Positions 8,104 to 15,657 are shown, counted from the stretch's first letter. The stretch: 29,411 bases of DNA from Prorocentrum cordatum (GCA_963575745.1 CAUYUJ010009419.1:5001-34411); one strand, 5' to 3'. Numbers and translations: made by a program. Notes: a model not told the origin generated them from the sequence alone.

Positions 8104-9559
8104 CTAATGTTCCACCTGCTCGGGGTTCAGAGCAGCCGCAATCTGATTCAGATCCGAGTTACTGAGGACTTGCCAGGATATGGCGCTGGGTCCTTGGCTC
8201 GGAGCGCGGCTTGGCGGCTGACTGACAGCCGCACTCCCCGCCTCACTGTCGTTGATCATGAAGACCTGGTGAATCTCGAGCTGGTTCTCGGCAACGTGAG
8301 TTGGGTTGTAGTGGTCTCCCAACTCTCTCTGGCAGCGCGCCGATGGGGGCTCGTCGTCACGCCAGAGCGACATCCTGTACCAAATGCTCGCGTTGCCCAC
8401 TGGCTTCCACTTGTCAGGCGCATTCAGTTCGGCTGGCGTGCAGCGTGCACGGCGGTTGCCTAAGTTGTGCGGGTTACGCCACAGCTTGCCTGCGGCGATC
8501 TCCTCCGCATAGTTGATATAGGAGGGCTCGATAGCGCCGTCGACCCCTTCAGACAGCAACACGCCGTTGTCGGACCAGCAGAACTCGATTTTGTCTTTCA
8601 AGGCCTGGTGCCAGTCGATCGAGACGATAATCTCGGACTCAGGATCCCATCCGCTCTGAACGTCACGACGCTGAAGTGTCGGAACAAAGTGGATATGTGA
8701 TCGCCCAGTTCCTTTCTTCTTGGTGTTGTGCTCCTTGCGGCAGGAGAGGCCGACCCACCTGGTGCCCTCGAAGGCCGCCCACATTGCACCGTGAACAGCA
8801 ACGTCAGGGAACGGGGCCGGTCCCCCGGCTGGGTTGTCACACAGTACGATGTACTTGCACAGTGACCAAGGGGCCTTGAGCTTCCACGAGTGCCCCTGCG
8901 AGGCGCGGATGAAAATATCGGCCGTCGGACTCACGGACGTGGACGATCGCCATCATGACTGCAGCTATCTGGTCGACCGACCTCCCGTAAAAGGTCTCGG
9001 CGATGATCTTGTGCTCATCGGACCTCGGGTAGTACCCGTCGCGCCGATTGCCGTCACTCCAGGGGAAGTCGTGTACGAGTTCGCGGAGGTTCATCCAGCC
9101 GTCGTGGTCGTCGGACGTCTTCAACTTCCATACTGGGTTGTACGGCTTGTCCGGCGCGTGCCTACAGATCCGACTAAGGCACTTGCTGAGCTGCTTGAGC
9201 TTGTAGTTGGTGTTGGGAATGATGCCCCTTTTTCGGCAGCTCGTCATGAACGCCTCGTCGACCGAACGGATAGGTGGAAGCTTTCGTAGTGCACGCCGAT
9301 CGCTAATCAGCTCCTGGCTTCCGCTCGTGAATGAGGTGTCACCGGGGTGGCGCCGTTCTTCTTCTGTTTGGGCTGCTGTCGCTGCTGCTGGAGCCGCTGC
9401 TGGTGACGAGACTGCGGCTCCTGATGATGAAGAAGCTGCGGCTGCAGCGCCCGGCGGGTTTCCCCGCGATGCCTCTTGGCCAGCACTGCTTCTGATAGTA
9501 GGCACCCAGTGGCCCCGAGGCATAGCACCCTCCTCGGACTCCTTGGAGCGCGTCGCCAC
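8104..9559 (-). pseudogene. kptA-like: Tpt1/KptA-like RNA 2'-phosphotransferase domain, split by a frameshift
   Basis: Tpt1/KptA enzymes move the 2'-phosphate from RNA to NAD+. The N-terminal lobe is in the frame starting at 9559: LKQLSKCLSRICRHAPD (residues 121-137, containing the essential Arg-His pair R133/H134) and DGWMNLRELV (153-162) match the family's first lobe. The C-terminal lobe is in the frame starting at 8934: IFIRASQGHSWKL (R10 is the expected Arg of the IRAxQGHS motif), a VHGAMWAAFEG to WVGL stretch, GRSHIHFVP, IIVSIDWHQALKDKIEF and SDNGVLLSEG. The two lobes join by a one-base shift near 8920. The expected fourth catalytic Arg before S-x-N-G is Trp (W120, TGG, one base from CGG). 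So the copy is inactive by frameshift and probably by substitution. A serine/alanine-rich N-terminal region precedes it. Confidence 0.75.
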
Positions 9560-9720
9560 TGGCGCTGCAGGCGTAGGGGTATACCCTGTACGCTCAAACG
9601 CCTTGGCCTTGTTGGCGATGGAGCCGCTCCTGCTCGGCTGACGCCTGTGGATCTCTAGGGAGTCCTGAGGCTGTTGCCTGGGGTCAGATCTATGTGCAGG
9701 GCTTGCCCGGGCTGTTCAGA

Positions 9721-10086
9721 GGGAGCTTCACCAAAGGCCCCAGTGACAGGGTTCGCATGGCGCACCCGCACCCGAGTCGGCACATCCCTCACACGCTTCG
9801 CGGCCCCACAGGGAGCTCCACCGAAGGCCCCAGCGGCAGGGTCCGCATGGCGAGCCCGCATTCGATTCGGTACACCCCATCACCCCTCACACGTTTCGTG
9901 GCCCCATAGGGAGCTCCATCGAACGCCCCAACGGCGAGGTCCGCATGGCGCACCCGCACCCGAGTCGGCACATCCCTCACACGCTTCGCGGCCCCACAGG
10001 GAGCTCCACCGAAGGCCCCAGCGGCAGGGCCCGCATGGCGTACCCGCACCCGATTCGGCAAACTCCTCACACGCTTCATGGCGCGA
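9721..10086. repeat. Tandem repeat, 90-bp unit, about four copies
   Basis: Units start with GGGAGCT at 9721, 9811, 9909 and 9999; spacings are 90, 98 and 90 bp. Each unit contains CCCCAGCGGCAGG-type and CGCATGGCG-type stretches and a CCCTCACACGCTTCG end. Because 90 is a multiple of three, long open frames with 30-residue periodicity appear on both strands (for example EACEGCADSGAGAPCGP on the minus strand). Long open frames here are therefore a repeat effect and not evidence of a gene. The array abuts the 5' end of the retroelement, so it could belong to an LTR or leader; I cannot show this. Confidence 0.8.
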
Positions 10087-10690
10087 GGCGGGCAGGAACG
10101 CAACGCACACCGGAGACAAGGCGGACGAACGAGCTGGGAAGGACATGGACACGACAACGGCTGCGCTCAGGGTTCGGGCCAGGCACAATATTCCCCCTCG
10201 AGCCCGTACCCCCTGTTCCTTTCCTATTAACGCCTCAGAATGTGTGCTAGCCCCCCTCGCCCATTTCACCTGCCCCGCGATGCTCGCAGCTCCATGCGAT
10301 TGGGTCCTATGCCTGGCCACTTCTTTGCAGGATGGTCCAAGGTGCTCGCCGATGGTCCTCGCCGAGGAAAAGAGAACGCCCAGGTGGCTAGCGATACGCA
10401 GCGCGAGCCGCACGCCGAGAACGGCGGGCGACCCAGCGGAGGCGGGGAGCGGGGAGCGCAGCGGAGACGGGGATCGGCCACACGCCAAAGCGAGGCCAGG
10501 CAGGAGCGGCCTCGGTTGCGCGGCCTGCCGATCGCTGCATTCCGTGGTGCACGCGGTGCGGCAGCAGCGGCCTAAGTGCCCGGGTTTGGCCCGCCGCGCC
10601 CCCTCCGGGGCGCGCGGGGTCCTCGGTGAGGTCGAAGAAGTCGCTGGAGCCCGCGGAGAGCACCTCCTGTTCCGGGGAGGGGGGGGGGGA
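10087..10690. other. No gene recognised; mixed GC-rich sequence
   Basis: Open frames exist on both strands but show no recognisable motif and continue from neighbouring repeats. A pyrimidine-poor but plausible 3' splice-site-like CTTCTTTGCAG lies at about 10320-10330, without a convincing partner. I see nothing else to annotate. Confidence 0.4.
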
Positions 10691-10693
10691 GGA

Positions 10694-10812
10694 GGGGAAG
10701 AGAAAGATGAGAAGGGGGAGGAGAAGAAGAAGAAGAAGAAGAAGAAGAAGAAAAAGAAGAAGGGGGAAGAGGAGGAGGAGGAGGAGGAGGAGGAGGAGGA
10801 GGAGGAGGAGAA
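10694..10812 (+). repeat. Purine tract (GAA/GGA triplets)
   Basis: An almost pure purine run on the plus strand, changing from GAAGAA units to GGAGGA units. It gives runs of Lys and Glu in the plus frame and Leu or Ser on the minus strand, which are artefacts. Homopurine mirror-type tracts can form triplex DNA. Confidence 0.9.
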
Positions 10813-10918
10813 GCTCGGATGAGGACAGATCGGAGATCTCCGAGAGCTGGCGGTGAGGATGGAGATCCGATCTCAGCTGGAGGACGTACCAATAGCTTCG
10901 GATGAGGATACGGCCAGG

Positions 10919-11114
10919 AGTCGGGAGCTTTTGCCTAGCGTGTCGCGGCGGCGGCTCTGGCGACACGCTACGCCCTGCGAGCGGATAGCGTGCCGCTGCG
11001 CTCCGCGCGGCGGGAGGCTGGCGAACGCTCGGGACGTTGGCGCTCGGGAGCCGCGGCGTGGACGGCGCGTGGCGCCGAAGCGCGGTGGGCCGGAACCGGC
11101 GGCGCGGCACGCTG
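10919..11114. mobile_element. MITE-like element with terminal inverted repeats, copy 1
   Basis: The segment is clearly homologous to 23309-23508, in the same orientation. Shared blocks include GTCGGGAGCTTTTGC at the left, GTGTCGCGGCGGCGGC, TACGCC-TGCGAG-GGATAG, GCTCGGGACGTTG and a CACGCTG right end. Within it the left end at 10936 (TAGCGTGTCGCGG) is an imperfect inverted repeat of the right end (about 15 of 19 matching). A perfect internal hairpin uses TAGCGTGTCGC (10936-10946) against GCGACACGCTA about 14 nt later. No target-site duplication is evident and no transposase is present. MITE-like is inferred from structure and from having two copies. Confidence 0.6.
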
Positions 11115-11560
11115 AGCCAAAGATCCTGACCGTGGCGGGCGATGGGGCCCGCTGGCCACGCCGAGCCCCCGCGCCGTCGCCCTGGAGAAGGGCGCTTTTT
11201 TCCAACCCAAAGCCGCGACAATGACGCGGAGCGCGCTGATCTTCGCTGGCCACGCTGAGCCCTGCGCGCGAGTGGGTGCCGCCGCCGCCGGCCGCTGCCG
11301 AGCCCTGCGCGCGGCGCCGCCGTGGCGCCCCCCCCCCCCAGCGGTGCCGAAGTCGCTGCCGCGTGGGGCCCCTGCGCGCCGAGGCTCCGGGCCCTCGCGC
11401 TCCGGAAGCCGAGGGGCCCCCGCCCCCCCGCACAGTCGGTGCCTCGGGTGACCGCGCCGCCACCGAGTCTGCCGCGGGCTGTGCACGGCGCGGGCGCCCT
11501 GGACCACCCACCAGTCCGTTCCGTGCGGCCTCCTCGCTTCTCTCCCCCCCGCTGCTCCAG
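11115..11560. other. Very GC-rich sequence without a recognised gene
   Basis: Contains short direct repeats (GGCCACGCYGAGCC near 11153 and 11249), a C9-10 run near 11331 and G/C-rich low complexity. All six frames are open for long distances because stop codons are rare in such sequence, so open frames here carry little weight. Confidence 0.5.
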
Positions 11561-11564
11561 ACTT

Positions 11565-11810
11565 CTTCCTCTTGACTCCTCCTGCTGCTGCTCTTCGCCC
11601 TCGGCCATTCGACTCGATCCACGTCATCATCTCCCCTCCTCCTTCTCCTCCTTACCCTGCTTCTCCTCCTGCTCCTGCTCCTGCTCCTCCTCCTCTTGCT
11701 CCTCCTCCTCCTCCTCCTCCTCCTCCTCATCCTCCTCCTCCTGCTCCTCTCCCTCCTCCTCATTCTCCTCCTTCTCCTCCTCCTCCCCACCCTCCTGGAC
11801 TCAATCCTCC
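11565..11810. repeat. Pyrimidine tract (CTC/CTG triplets)
   Basis: Plus-strand CTC triplets with scattered CTG. Together with the purine tract at 10694-10812 it brackets the first MITE-like copy as inverted triplet tracts. Confidence 0.9.
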
Positions 11811-11984
11811 CTCTCCTGATTCGAGAGGACGTGGGGGACTCGGCCCGTCCCGGGCACCTACAGCCACCGTGCTACCCTGAGGAACGCAAGACAAGAAACG
11901 AGAGGGGTCTGCGGGCCACGGCGAGCCCAGGGCCACGAATACAGCCGAAGGTGTGATCAGGAAAGCTGTGGTTTAGGATATCTG

Positions 11985-12305
11985 GGCCAGCTTCCCGGAA
12001 GTCCCACCAGCCCTGTGGGCGTGAGTGGTTTAGGGAGCTCTCTCTGTTCTCAACCCCCCTTCTTCCCCTTCGGGGAGGGGTTTACCCCTCCCCCTACCCC
12101 CTCCCCTGGACCTGGAGAGGGCGGGCCGAGCGTTCTCAGGGGGGTCCATTTCGACTCCAGGGAGGGCCAACTTCCCGGAAGTTTCTTGAAGCAAAGCTGG
12201 GCCAATGCCTGCCGTTCGCGCTGAAGGGGCGAACGTGCTCAAGACACTGGGCCAACTTTCCGGCAGGTTGGCGAAGAAACGCCGACCCAGCTCTTCGGGA
12301 GGAGG
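11985..12305. repeat. Dispersed short repeat family around CTTCCGGGAAG, about four copies
   Basis: On the minus strand, CTTCCGGGAAG plus CTGGCCCAG occurs near 11985-12003, and CTTCCGGGAAGTTGGCCC near 12164-12182. CTGCCGGAAAGTTGGCCCAG lies near 12247-12266, and a weaker form near 12286. The second copy includes a 15-nt near-palindrome with 7-bp arms and one central base (12169-12183). No gene was recognised in 11820-12420. Confidence 0.5.
12047..12128. repeat. Dispersed repeat (second copy 18645-18722) with a strong palindrome
   Basis: The core TTCGGGGAGGG-TTTACCCCT followed by CCCCTCCCC-rich sequence and a CTGGA-GGGCG end is shared with 18645-18722. In this copy 12072-12093 is a perfect 22-nt palindrome (10-bp arms around TT). 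In the second copy the palindrome has mismatches. Confidence 0.6.
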
Positions 12306-12428
12306 CTTCTCGATCGGATGCTCGACCGTAGGCTCTCCGGCCCAGGTCAAAGGAGCGCTCGAAGACCAGAGCCCCTCCTGAGCTAGAAGACGTCCTTGCT
12401 CTGGCGTCTCGCCTTCACTGCGAGGCAG

Positions 12429-12581
12429 GGATATATCCATATCCACCGCCTGGGAACAGACGTCCTGGGACTCCAGCGGGCGGTGGATATAGATACATTT
12501 GGGCCCCAGGGATGCCGAATATATCCATATCCACCGCCTGCCGAAGTCTCCGAAGATCGATCCCCAGGCGGTGGCTATAAA
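12429..12581. repeat. Four alternating inverted units of a GCGGTGGATAT-type repeat
   Basis: Units ATATCCATATCCACCGCCTG-like at 12429-12451 and 12519-12541 lie on the plus strand. Their reverse complements lie at about 12475-12497 (GCGGTGGATATAGATA) and 12565-12581 (AGGCGGTGGCTATAA). Spacing from unit to unit is about 45 bp and the orientation alternates +, -, +, -, so two long stem-loops can form. Confidence 0.75.
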
Positions 12582-12589
12582 CCAATTCC

Positions 12590-12905
12590 CGCCTCGGACT
12601 CAGCTTCGCGTGTCGCGCCCCGCGCGCAGCGGGCATCGCCTGCAGCGGAGCACGGCCTGCCCTCGCCGGCCCCGCCGCTCCCGCGCCGCGCCCCGCCTGG
12701 CGGAGGGCAGCTCTCTGGCCGAGACCCCCGCGCGCGAAGCGCGGGGCCATCCAGTGCCGCCTGGCTTCGCGCCCTCGCGCCCCGCTGTGCGCGACGCGCG
12801 GCCATCTTCGCGCCGGTGGCGCCCCGGAGAAGGGCAGCTCTGCGGCCCAGGCCGCGGCGCGCGAGGCGCGGTTTGGCTTCGCGCCCCGTGCGACCCATAG
12901 GCTCA
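12590..12905. repeat. GC-rich region with an imperfect direct repeat
   Basis: GGAGGGCAGCTCT-GGCC followed by GCGCGCGAAGCGCGG at about 12699-12746 recurs as GGAGAAGGGCAGCTCT-GGCC followed by GCGCGCGAGGCGCGG at about 12827-12872, roughly 127 bp apart. Open frames are long on both strands but reflect base composition. No gene was recognised. Confidence 0.45.
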
Positions 12906-12919
12906 CCTTACCGCCGTAG

Positions 12920-13030
12920 AAATCTTTCTCCTCCTCCCTCGTACGAAGATTTCCGGAAGCCTCCAGAGGTCTCCAGGGGTCCCTGGAGGCCTCCAGAGAT
13001 CTCTGAAGGCCCCTAGAGGCCTTCTGCGGC
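12920..13030. repeat. CCAGAGG/CCTCCAG nested palindromes
   Basis: Contains CTCCAGGG-GT-CCCTGGAG, a perfect 8-bp stem with a 2-nt centre, flanked by direct GCCTCCAGAG repeats. Similar CCAGAGG-type sequence recurs near 23100-23180. Confidence 0.5.
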
Positions 13031-13091
13031 TGGGGAACCACATGAAGCACTGCCAGGAAGCCTTGCGCATTCGGTGGGCAAGGCCGTGAAC

Positions 13092-13205
13092 TGGAGGAGC
13101 GGAGGAGGAGGAGGAGGAGGAGGTCGAGGAGGAGGAGGAGGAGGAGGAGGAGGAGGAGGAGGAGGAGGAGGAGCAACATGAGGAGGAGGAGCAGGTGGAG
13201 GAGGA
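13092..13205 (+). repeat. Purine tract (GGA triplets)
   Basis: GGAGGA run on the plus strand with one GTCGA and one CAACAT interruption. It directly follows (in minus-strand direction) the helicase fragment at 13214-13313. Confidence 0.9.
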
Positions 13206-13213
13206 GGGTGCCT

Positions 13214-13313
13214 TGTTGCCGATGCACACGAGGCCATGCTTGGCGCGAGTCAGGGACACGTTTAGCAGCTTGGGGTTCGACACTATGCCCAGGTTGCTCT
13301 CGCAGATCTGGCG
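13214..13313 (-). pseudogene. Upf1-like SF1 helicase fragment (motif VI region)
   Basis: The minus strand reads CESNLGIVSNPKLLN followed by VSLTRAKHGLVCIGNK. This matches the C-terminal helicase motif VI region of the Upf1/AAA_12 family of superfamily 1 RNA/DNA helicases (LGF-x-S/D-P-RRLNVALTRAR-GL-x-x-x-GN). The key LTRA(K/R) residues, which normally contact ATP, are intact. Only about 33 residues are recognisable. Downstream the frame runs straight into the GGA/CTC triplet tract, and upstream I find no neighbouring helicase motif in frame. It is either one small exon of a gene with large introns or a pseudogene fragment cut by the triplet tract; I favour the fragment. Confidence 0.6.
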
Positions 13314-13319
13314 CATGGC

Positions 13320-13640
13320 GACGCTCCTTGCGGTTCCGAGAGGACGGGCGAGGGTAAGCGATCTGCATGTGAGCGCGGGAGAGGGCGAGGCATAAACAGC
13401 GAAGGAGGAGAGTTGCGCCTAACTGTGAAATAATCCGTCGACCCCCTTGTCGGGCCACCAGGCTGTAGGGCGAGGGTTTGCTGTTCCCTGCGCCAGTTCC
13501 AGCTTCCAGTTTCCACTGTTACAGCTCTGCTTCTTGTTGAATTACTGTTCCTTATTGTAGACCGCGCGAGGGGGGGGAGCCGAAAAGTGCCCTGGTTAGC
13601 GTCTCCTGGGAAGGTTCTCAGAATTTCTGGGGGGGTCGAA
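13320..13640. other. No gene recognised
   Basis: A minus-strand frame is open across most of this stretch (13648-13283) with ordinary composition, for example RNSNSTRSRAVTVETGSWNW, but I do not recognise it. It overlaps the helicase fragment in a different frame, so at most one of the two is real in the overlap. Confidence 0.3.
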
Positions 13641-14358
13641 ATTGACACCCCTCACGCAGATCGGCGGGGTCAAGGTCCGAAAACACATGGGATTTGCAAC
13701 ATTTCTGAAATCCGGTGGCACCCCTCACGCGGACCGGCGGGTTCAGGGTCGAAAAACCAATAGGATTGGCCACATTTCTGAAATCCGGCAGCACCTCTCA
13801 CGCAGGTCGGCGGAGTCAGGGTCGAAAAATCCATAGGATTTGCGACATGTTTGAAATTCGGCGGCACCCCTCCACAGATCGGCGGGGCCAGGGTCGAAAA
13901 ACCCATGGGAGTTGCCACATTTCCAAAATTCAGCGGAACCCCTCACGCATGTCGGCGGGGTCAGAGTCCATGCCACACTTCTGGAAATCGGTGGCACCCC
14001 TCACGCAGATCGCCGGGGTCAGAGTCGAAAAATTCATGGCCTTCGCCATATTTCTGAAATTCGGCGGCACCCCTCACCCAGATCGGCTGGGCCAGGGTCG
14101 AAAAACCTATGGGATTTGCCACATTTCTTAAATTCGGCGGCACCCCTCACGCAGATCGGCTGAGTCAGGGTCGAAAAACCTATGGGATTTGCCACATTTC
14201 TCAAATTCGGCGGCACCCCTCACGCAGATCTGCAGGGTCAGGGTCGAAAAACCAATGGGATTTACCACATGTCTAAAATTCGTCGGCATCCCTCACGCAG
14301 ATCTGCAGGGTCAGGGTCGAAAAACCAATGGGATTTGCCACATGTCCGAAATTCTGTG
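13640..14358. repeat. 73-bp tandem repeat, about ten units
   Basis: Units begin with CACCCCTCACGC-type sequence at about 13647, 13719, 13792, 13865, 13938, 13995, 14069, 14141, 14214 and 14287. The step is 72-74 bp except one shortened unit (57 bp). Each unit carries AGATCGGCGGGGTCAGGGTC, GAAAAACC, GGGATTTGCCACATTTC and TGAAATTCGGCGG in that order, with an ATTTCTGAAAT mini-palindrome in many. 73 is not a multiple of three, so successive units are read in successive frames; the open frames across the array are artefacts. Confidence 0.9.
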
Positions 14359-14722
14359 GAAAACCTCAGTGCACAGCATACGGAGGCAGGTTCAAAATGC
14401 AACACTGAGTTCAGTAGTCATCATGAACTCAATGTTTCTTGCCAATGCTGTTTCACGGCGGCGCCGAGGCCTCATGATTTAGCTCTTGCATAGCCCATTA
14501 TCAGAGAAAGGGGGCCAGCAGCAGGGGGCGAAACACTTACGGACATACGTAGTATATTTACGTCATGTATTTGCGTCGTGTATTTGCGTAGCTTAGCTAC
14601 GTAGTGCATTTGCATAGTGTATTTGCGTAGTGTACTTACGTAGTGTATCTACGTAGTGGATTTGCGTAGTGTTTTTGCGCAGTGTATTCGCGTATCGTAG
14701 TTTACGTAGTGCGTTTGCGTAG

Positions 14723-14868
14723 TCCTGGGGGCGTTGCCAAGCACCTCGATCGGGCGATGGGCAGTGGCAGTGCTGGAGACGTCCGTGGTGACGCTACTGT
14801 GCCTGGGGCTGCGTCGTACTCCCCTGCGCTCTGCCGCACCGCACTGGGACGTGACAATGAACGCGCCA
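14723..14868. repeat. Conserved satellite-embedded module, copy 1 (short form)
   Basis: Shares GCCAAGCACCTCGATCGGGC, GAGACGTCCGTGGTGACGCT, GGGGCTGCGTCGT and a GAACGCGCCACGTA end with copies 2 and 3. It lacks the left 90 bp (GTCGACCCGCCGACTCGGGA and neighbours) present in them. Confidence 0.8.
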
Positions 14869-15425
14869 CGTAGTGCATATGCGCAGTGTTGTAGCGTCGT
14901 GTATTTACGTTGTGTTTTTGCGTAGTGTGTATGTGTAGTGTTTTGCGTAAGTGTATTGAAGTAGTGTGTGTGTGTGCACGTAGTGTATGTAAGTAGTGAA
15001 TATTTGCGCAATGCATTTACGTAATGTATTTATGTAGTGTATATGCGTAGTGTACTCGCGTAGTGTATCTCCATTGTGTTTGTACGTAATGGAATTACGT
15101 AAAGTATTCACGTAGTGTAGTTGCGCAGTGTATTTACATAGTGTATTTGCGTAGTGTATGTGCATAGTGCACTTGCGTCGTGTATTTACGTCGTGTATTT
15201 GCGTCGTGTACGTACGTAATGTTTTTACGTAATGTACTCACGTAGTGGATTGACGTAGTGTACTTACTTCGTGTATCTACGTACATGTATTCGCGCATCG
15301 TAGTTTAAGTAGTGCGTTTGCGTAGTATATTCGCGTAGTGTATTGGGCCAGCGTGTTGTGTTGGTGTAGTGTGTTAGCGTAGAGCATGGTGTATTTGCGT
15401 AGTGCCTTCGCGTCTGGTATCAGCG

Positions 15426-15657
15426 TCGCGTGGAGTTAGCTTTCCGCGCTGTGTTGTCGCGCAGTGTTTCGTCGACCCGCCGACTCGGGAAGGGATTCAG
15501 AACTGCGAGGCCTGGGGACGCTGCCAAGCACCTCGATCGGGCGATCGGCAATGGCAATGCAGGAGACGTCCGTGGTGACGCTACTGTGCCGGGGGCTGCG
15601 TCGTGCTCCCCTGCGCTGTGCCGCGCCGCACTGGGACGTGACAGGGGACGCGCCACG
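15426..15657. repeat. Conserved satellite-embedded module, copy 2
   Basis: Begins with GCGTGGAGTTAGCT, then GTCGACCCGCCGACTCGGGA, AGGGATTCAGAACTGCGAGG, the shared core of copy 1 and the GCGCCACGTAGTGCATA exit into satellite. It is highly similar to copy 3. An open plus frame (around 15464-15682) reads through with LPSTSIGRSAMAM and TSVVTLLCRGLRRAPLRCA, but the substitutions between copies show no clear coding bias. Confidence 0.8.

Larger units (their letters stand above)
5385..9467 (-). repeat. Eight copies of a 14-nt GNRA-tetraloop hairpin
   Basis: Copies lie at 5385-5398, 5920-5933, 5953-5966, 6492-6505, 6573-6586, 7701-7714, 8008-8021 and 9454-9467. On the sense (minus) strand each is a perfect 5-bp stem with a 4-nt loop. 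Stems are GCGGG/CCCGC (5385, 5920, 5953, 6573, 9454) or GCAGG/CCTGC (6492, 7701, 8008). Loops are GAAA (six copies) or GCAA (5385, 6492), both GNRA tetraloops. In seven copies the open frame reads R-G-N-P-P or Q-G-N-L-P; at 5385 the open frame reads A-G-Q-P-A and the usual register is shifted. All copies lie in linkers, none in a recognised folded domain. A diverged GNPPA copy may lie near 6989-7005, and a G-U version (GCGGG/CCTGC, GCAA loop) at 4850-4863. Confidence 0.85.
1..9719 (-). mobile_element. Decayed Ty1/copia-like LTR retrotransposon, dinoflagellate type, 3' end outside the window
   Basis: The minus strand carries, in copia order, a protease-like domain, integrase zinc finger and core, and reverse transcriptase. 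Ty3/gypsy elements instead place the reverse transcriptase before the integrase. Upstream (at higher coordinates) on the same strand are a KptA-like domain and a RING-like finger, joined to the rest by shared frames and by a common family of 14-nt hairpins. The frame is interrupted by stops at 8104, 7366, 7090, 6568, 4934, 4625, 3500 and 494. Frameshifts lie near 8920, 7990, 6180, 3920, 3600, 3490 and 850. The upstream limit is set at a stop codon near 9717-9719. No LTR was recognised, because the partner LTR would lie left of base 1. This is a dead copy; treating the KptA and RING parts as belonging to the element is an inference. Confidence 0.85.

Noticed and set aside
1-9559. Stop codon reassignment to explain the in-frame stops
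   Set aside because: All three stop types appear, frameshifts are also present, and core dinoflagellates are thought to use the standard code.
1-9559. C-to-T methylation decay as the proven cause of the stops
   Set aside because: Every stop codon is one C-to-T step from CAA, CAG or CGA, so the pattern alone shows nothing without intact copies.
9674-10822. Long plus-strand open frame ending in Lys and Glu runs
   Set aside because: It is made of the 90-bp tandem repeat, GC-rich sequence and the GAA/GGA tract; no domain, and an opposite frame is equally open.
13640-14358. CRISPR array
   Set aside because: The unit is one continuous 73-bp repeat without distinct spacers, and the context is eukaryotic.
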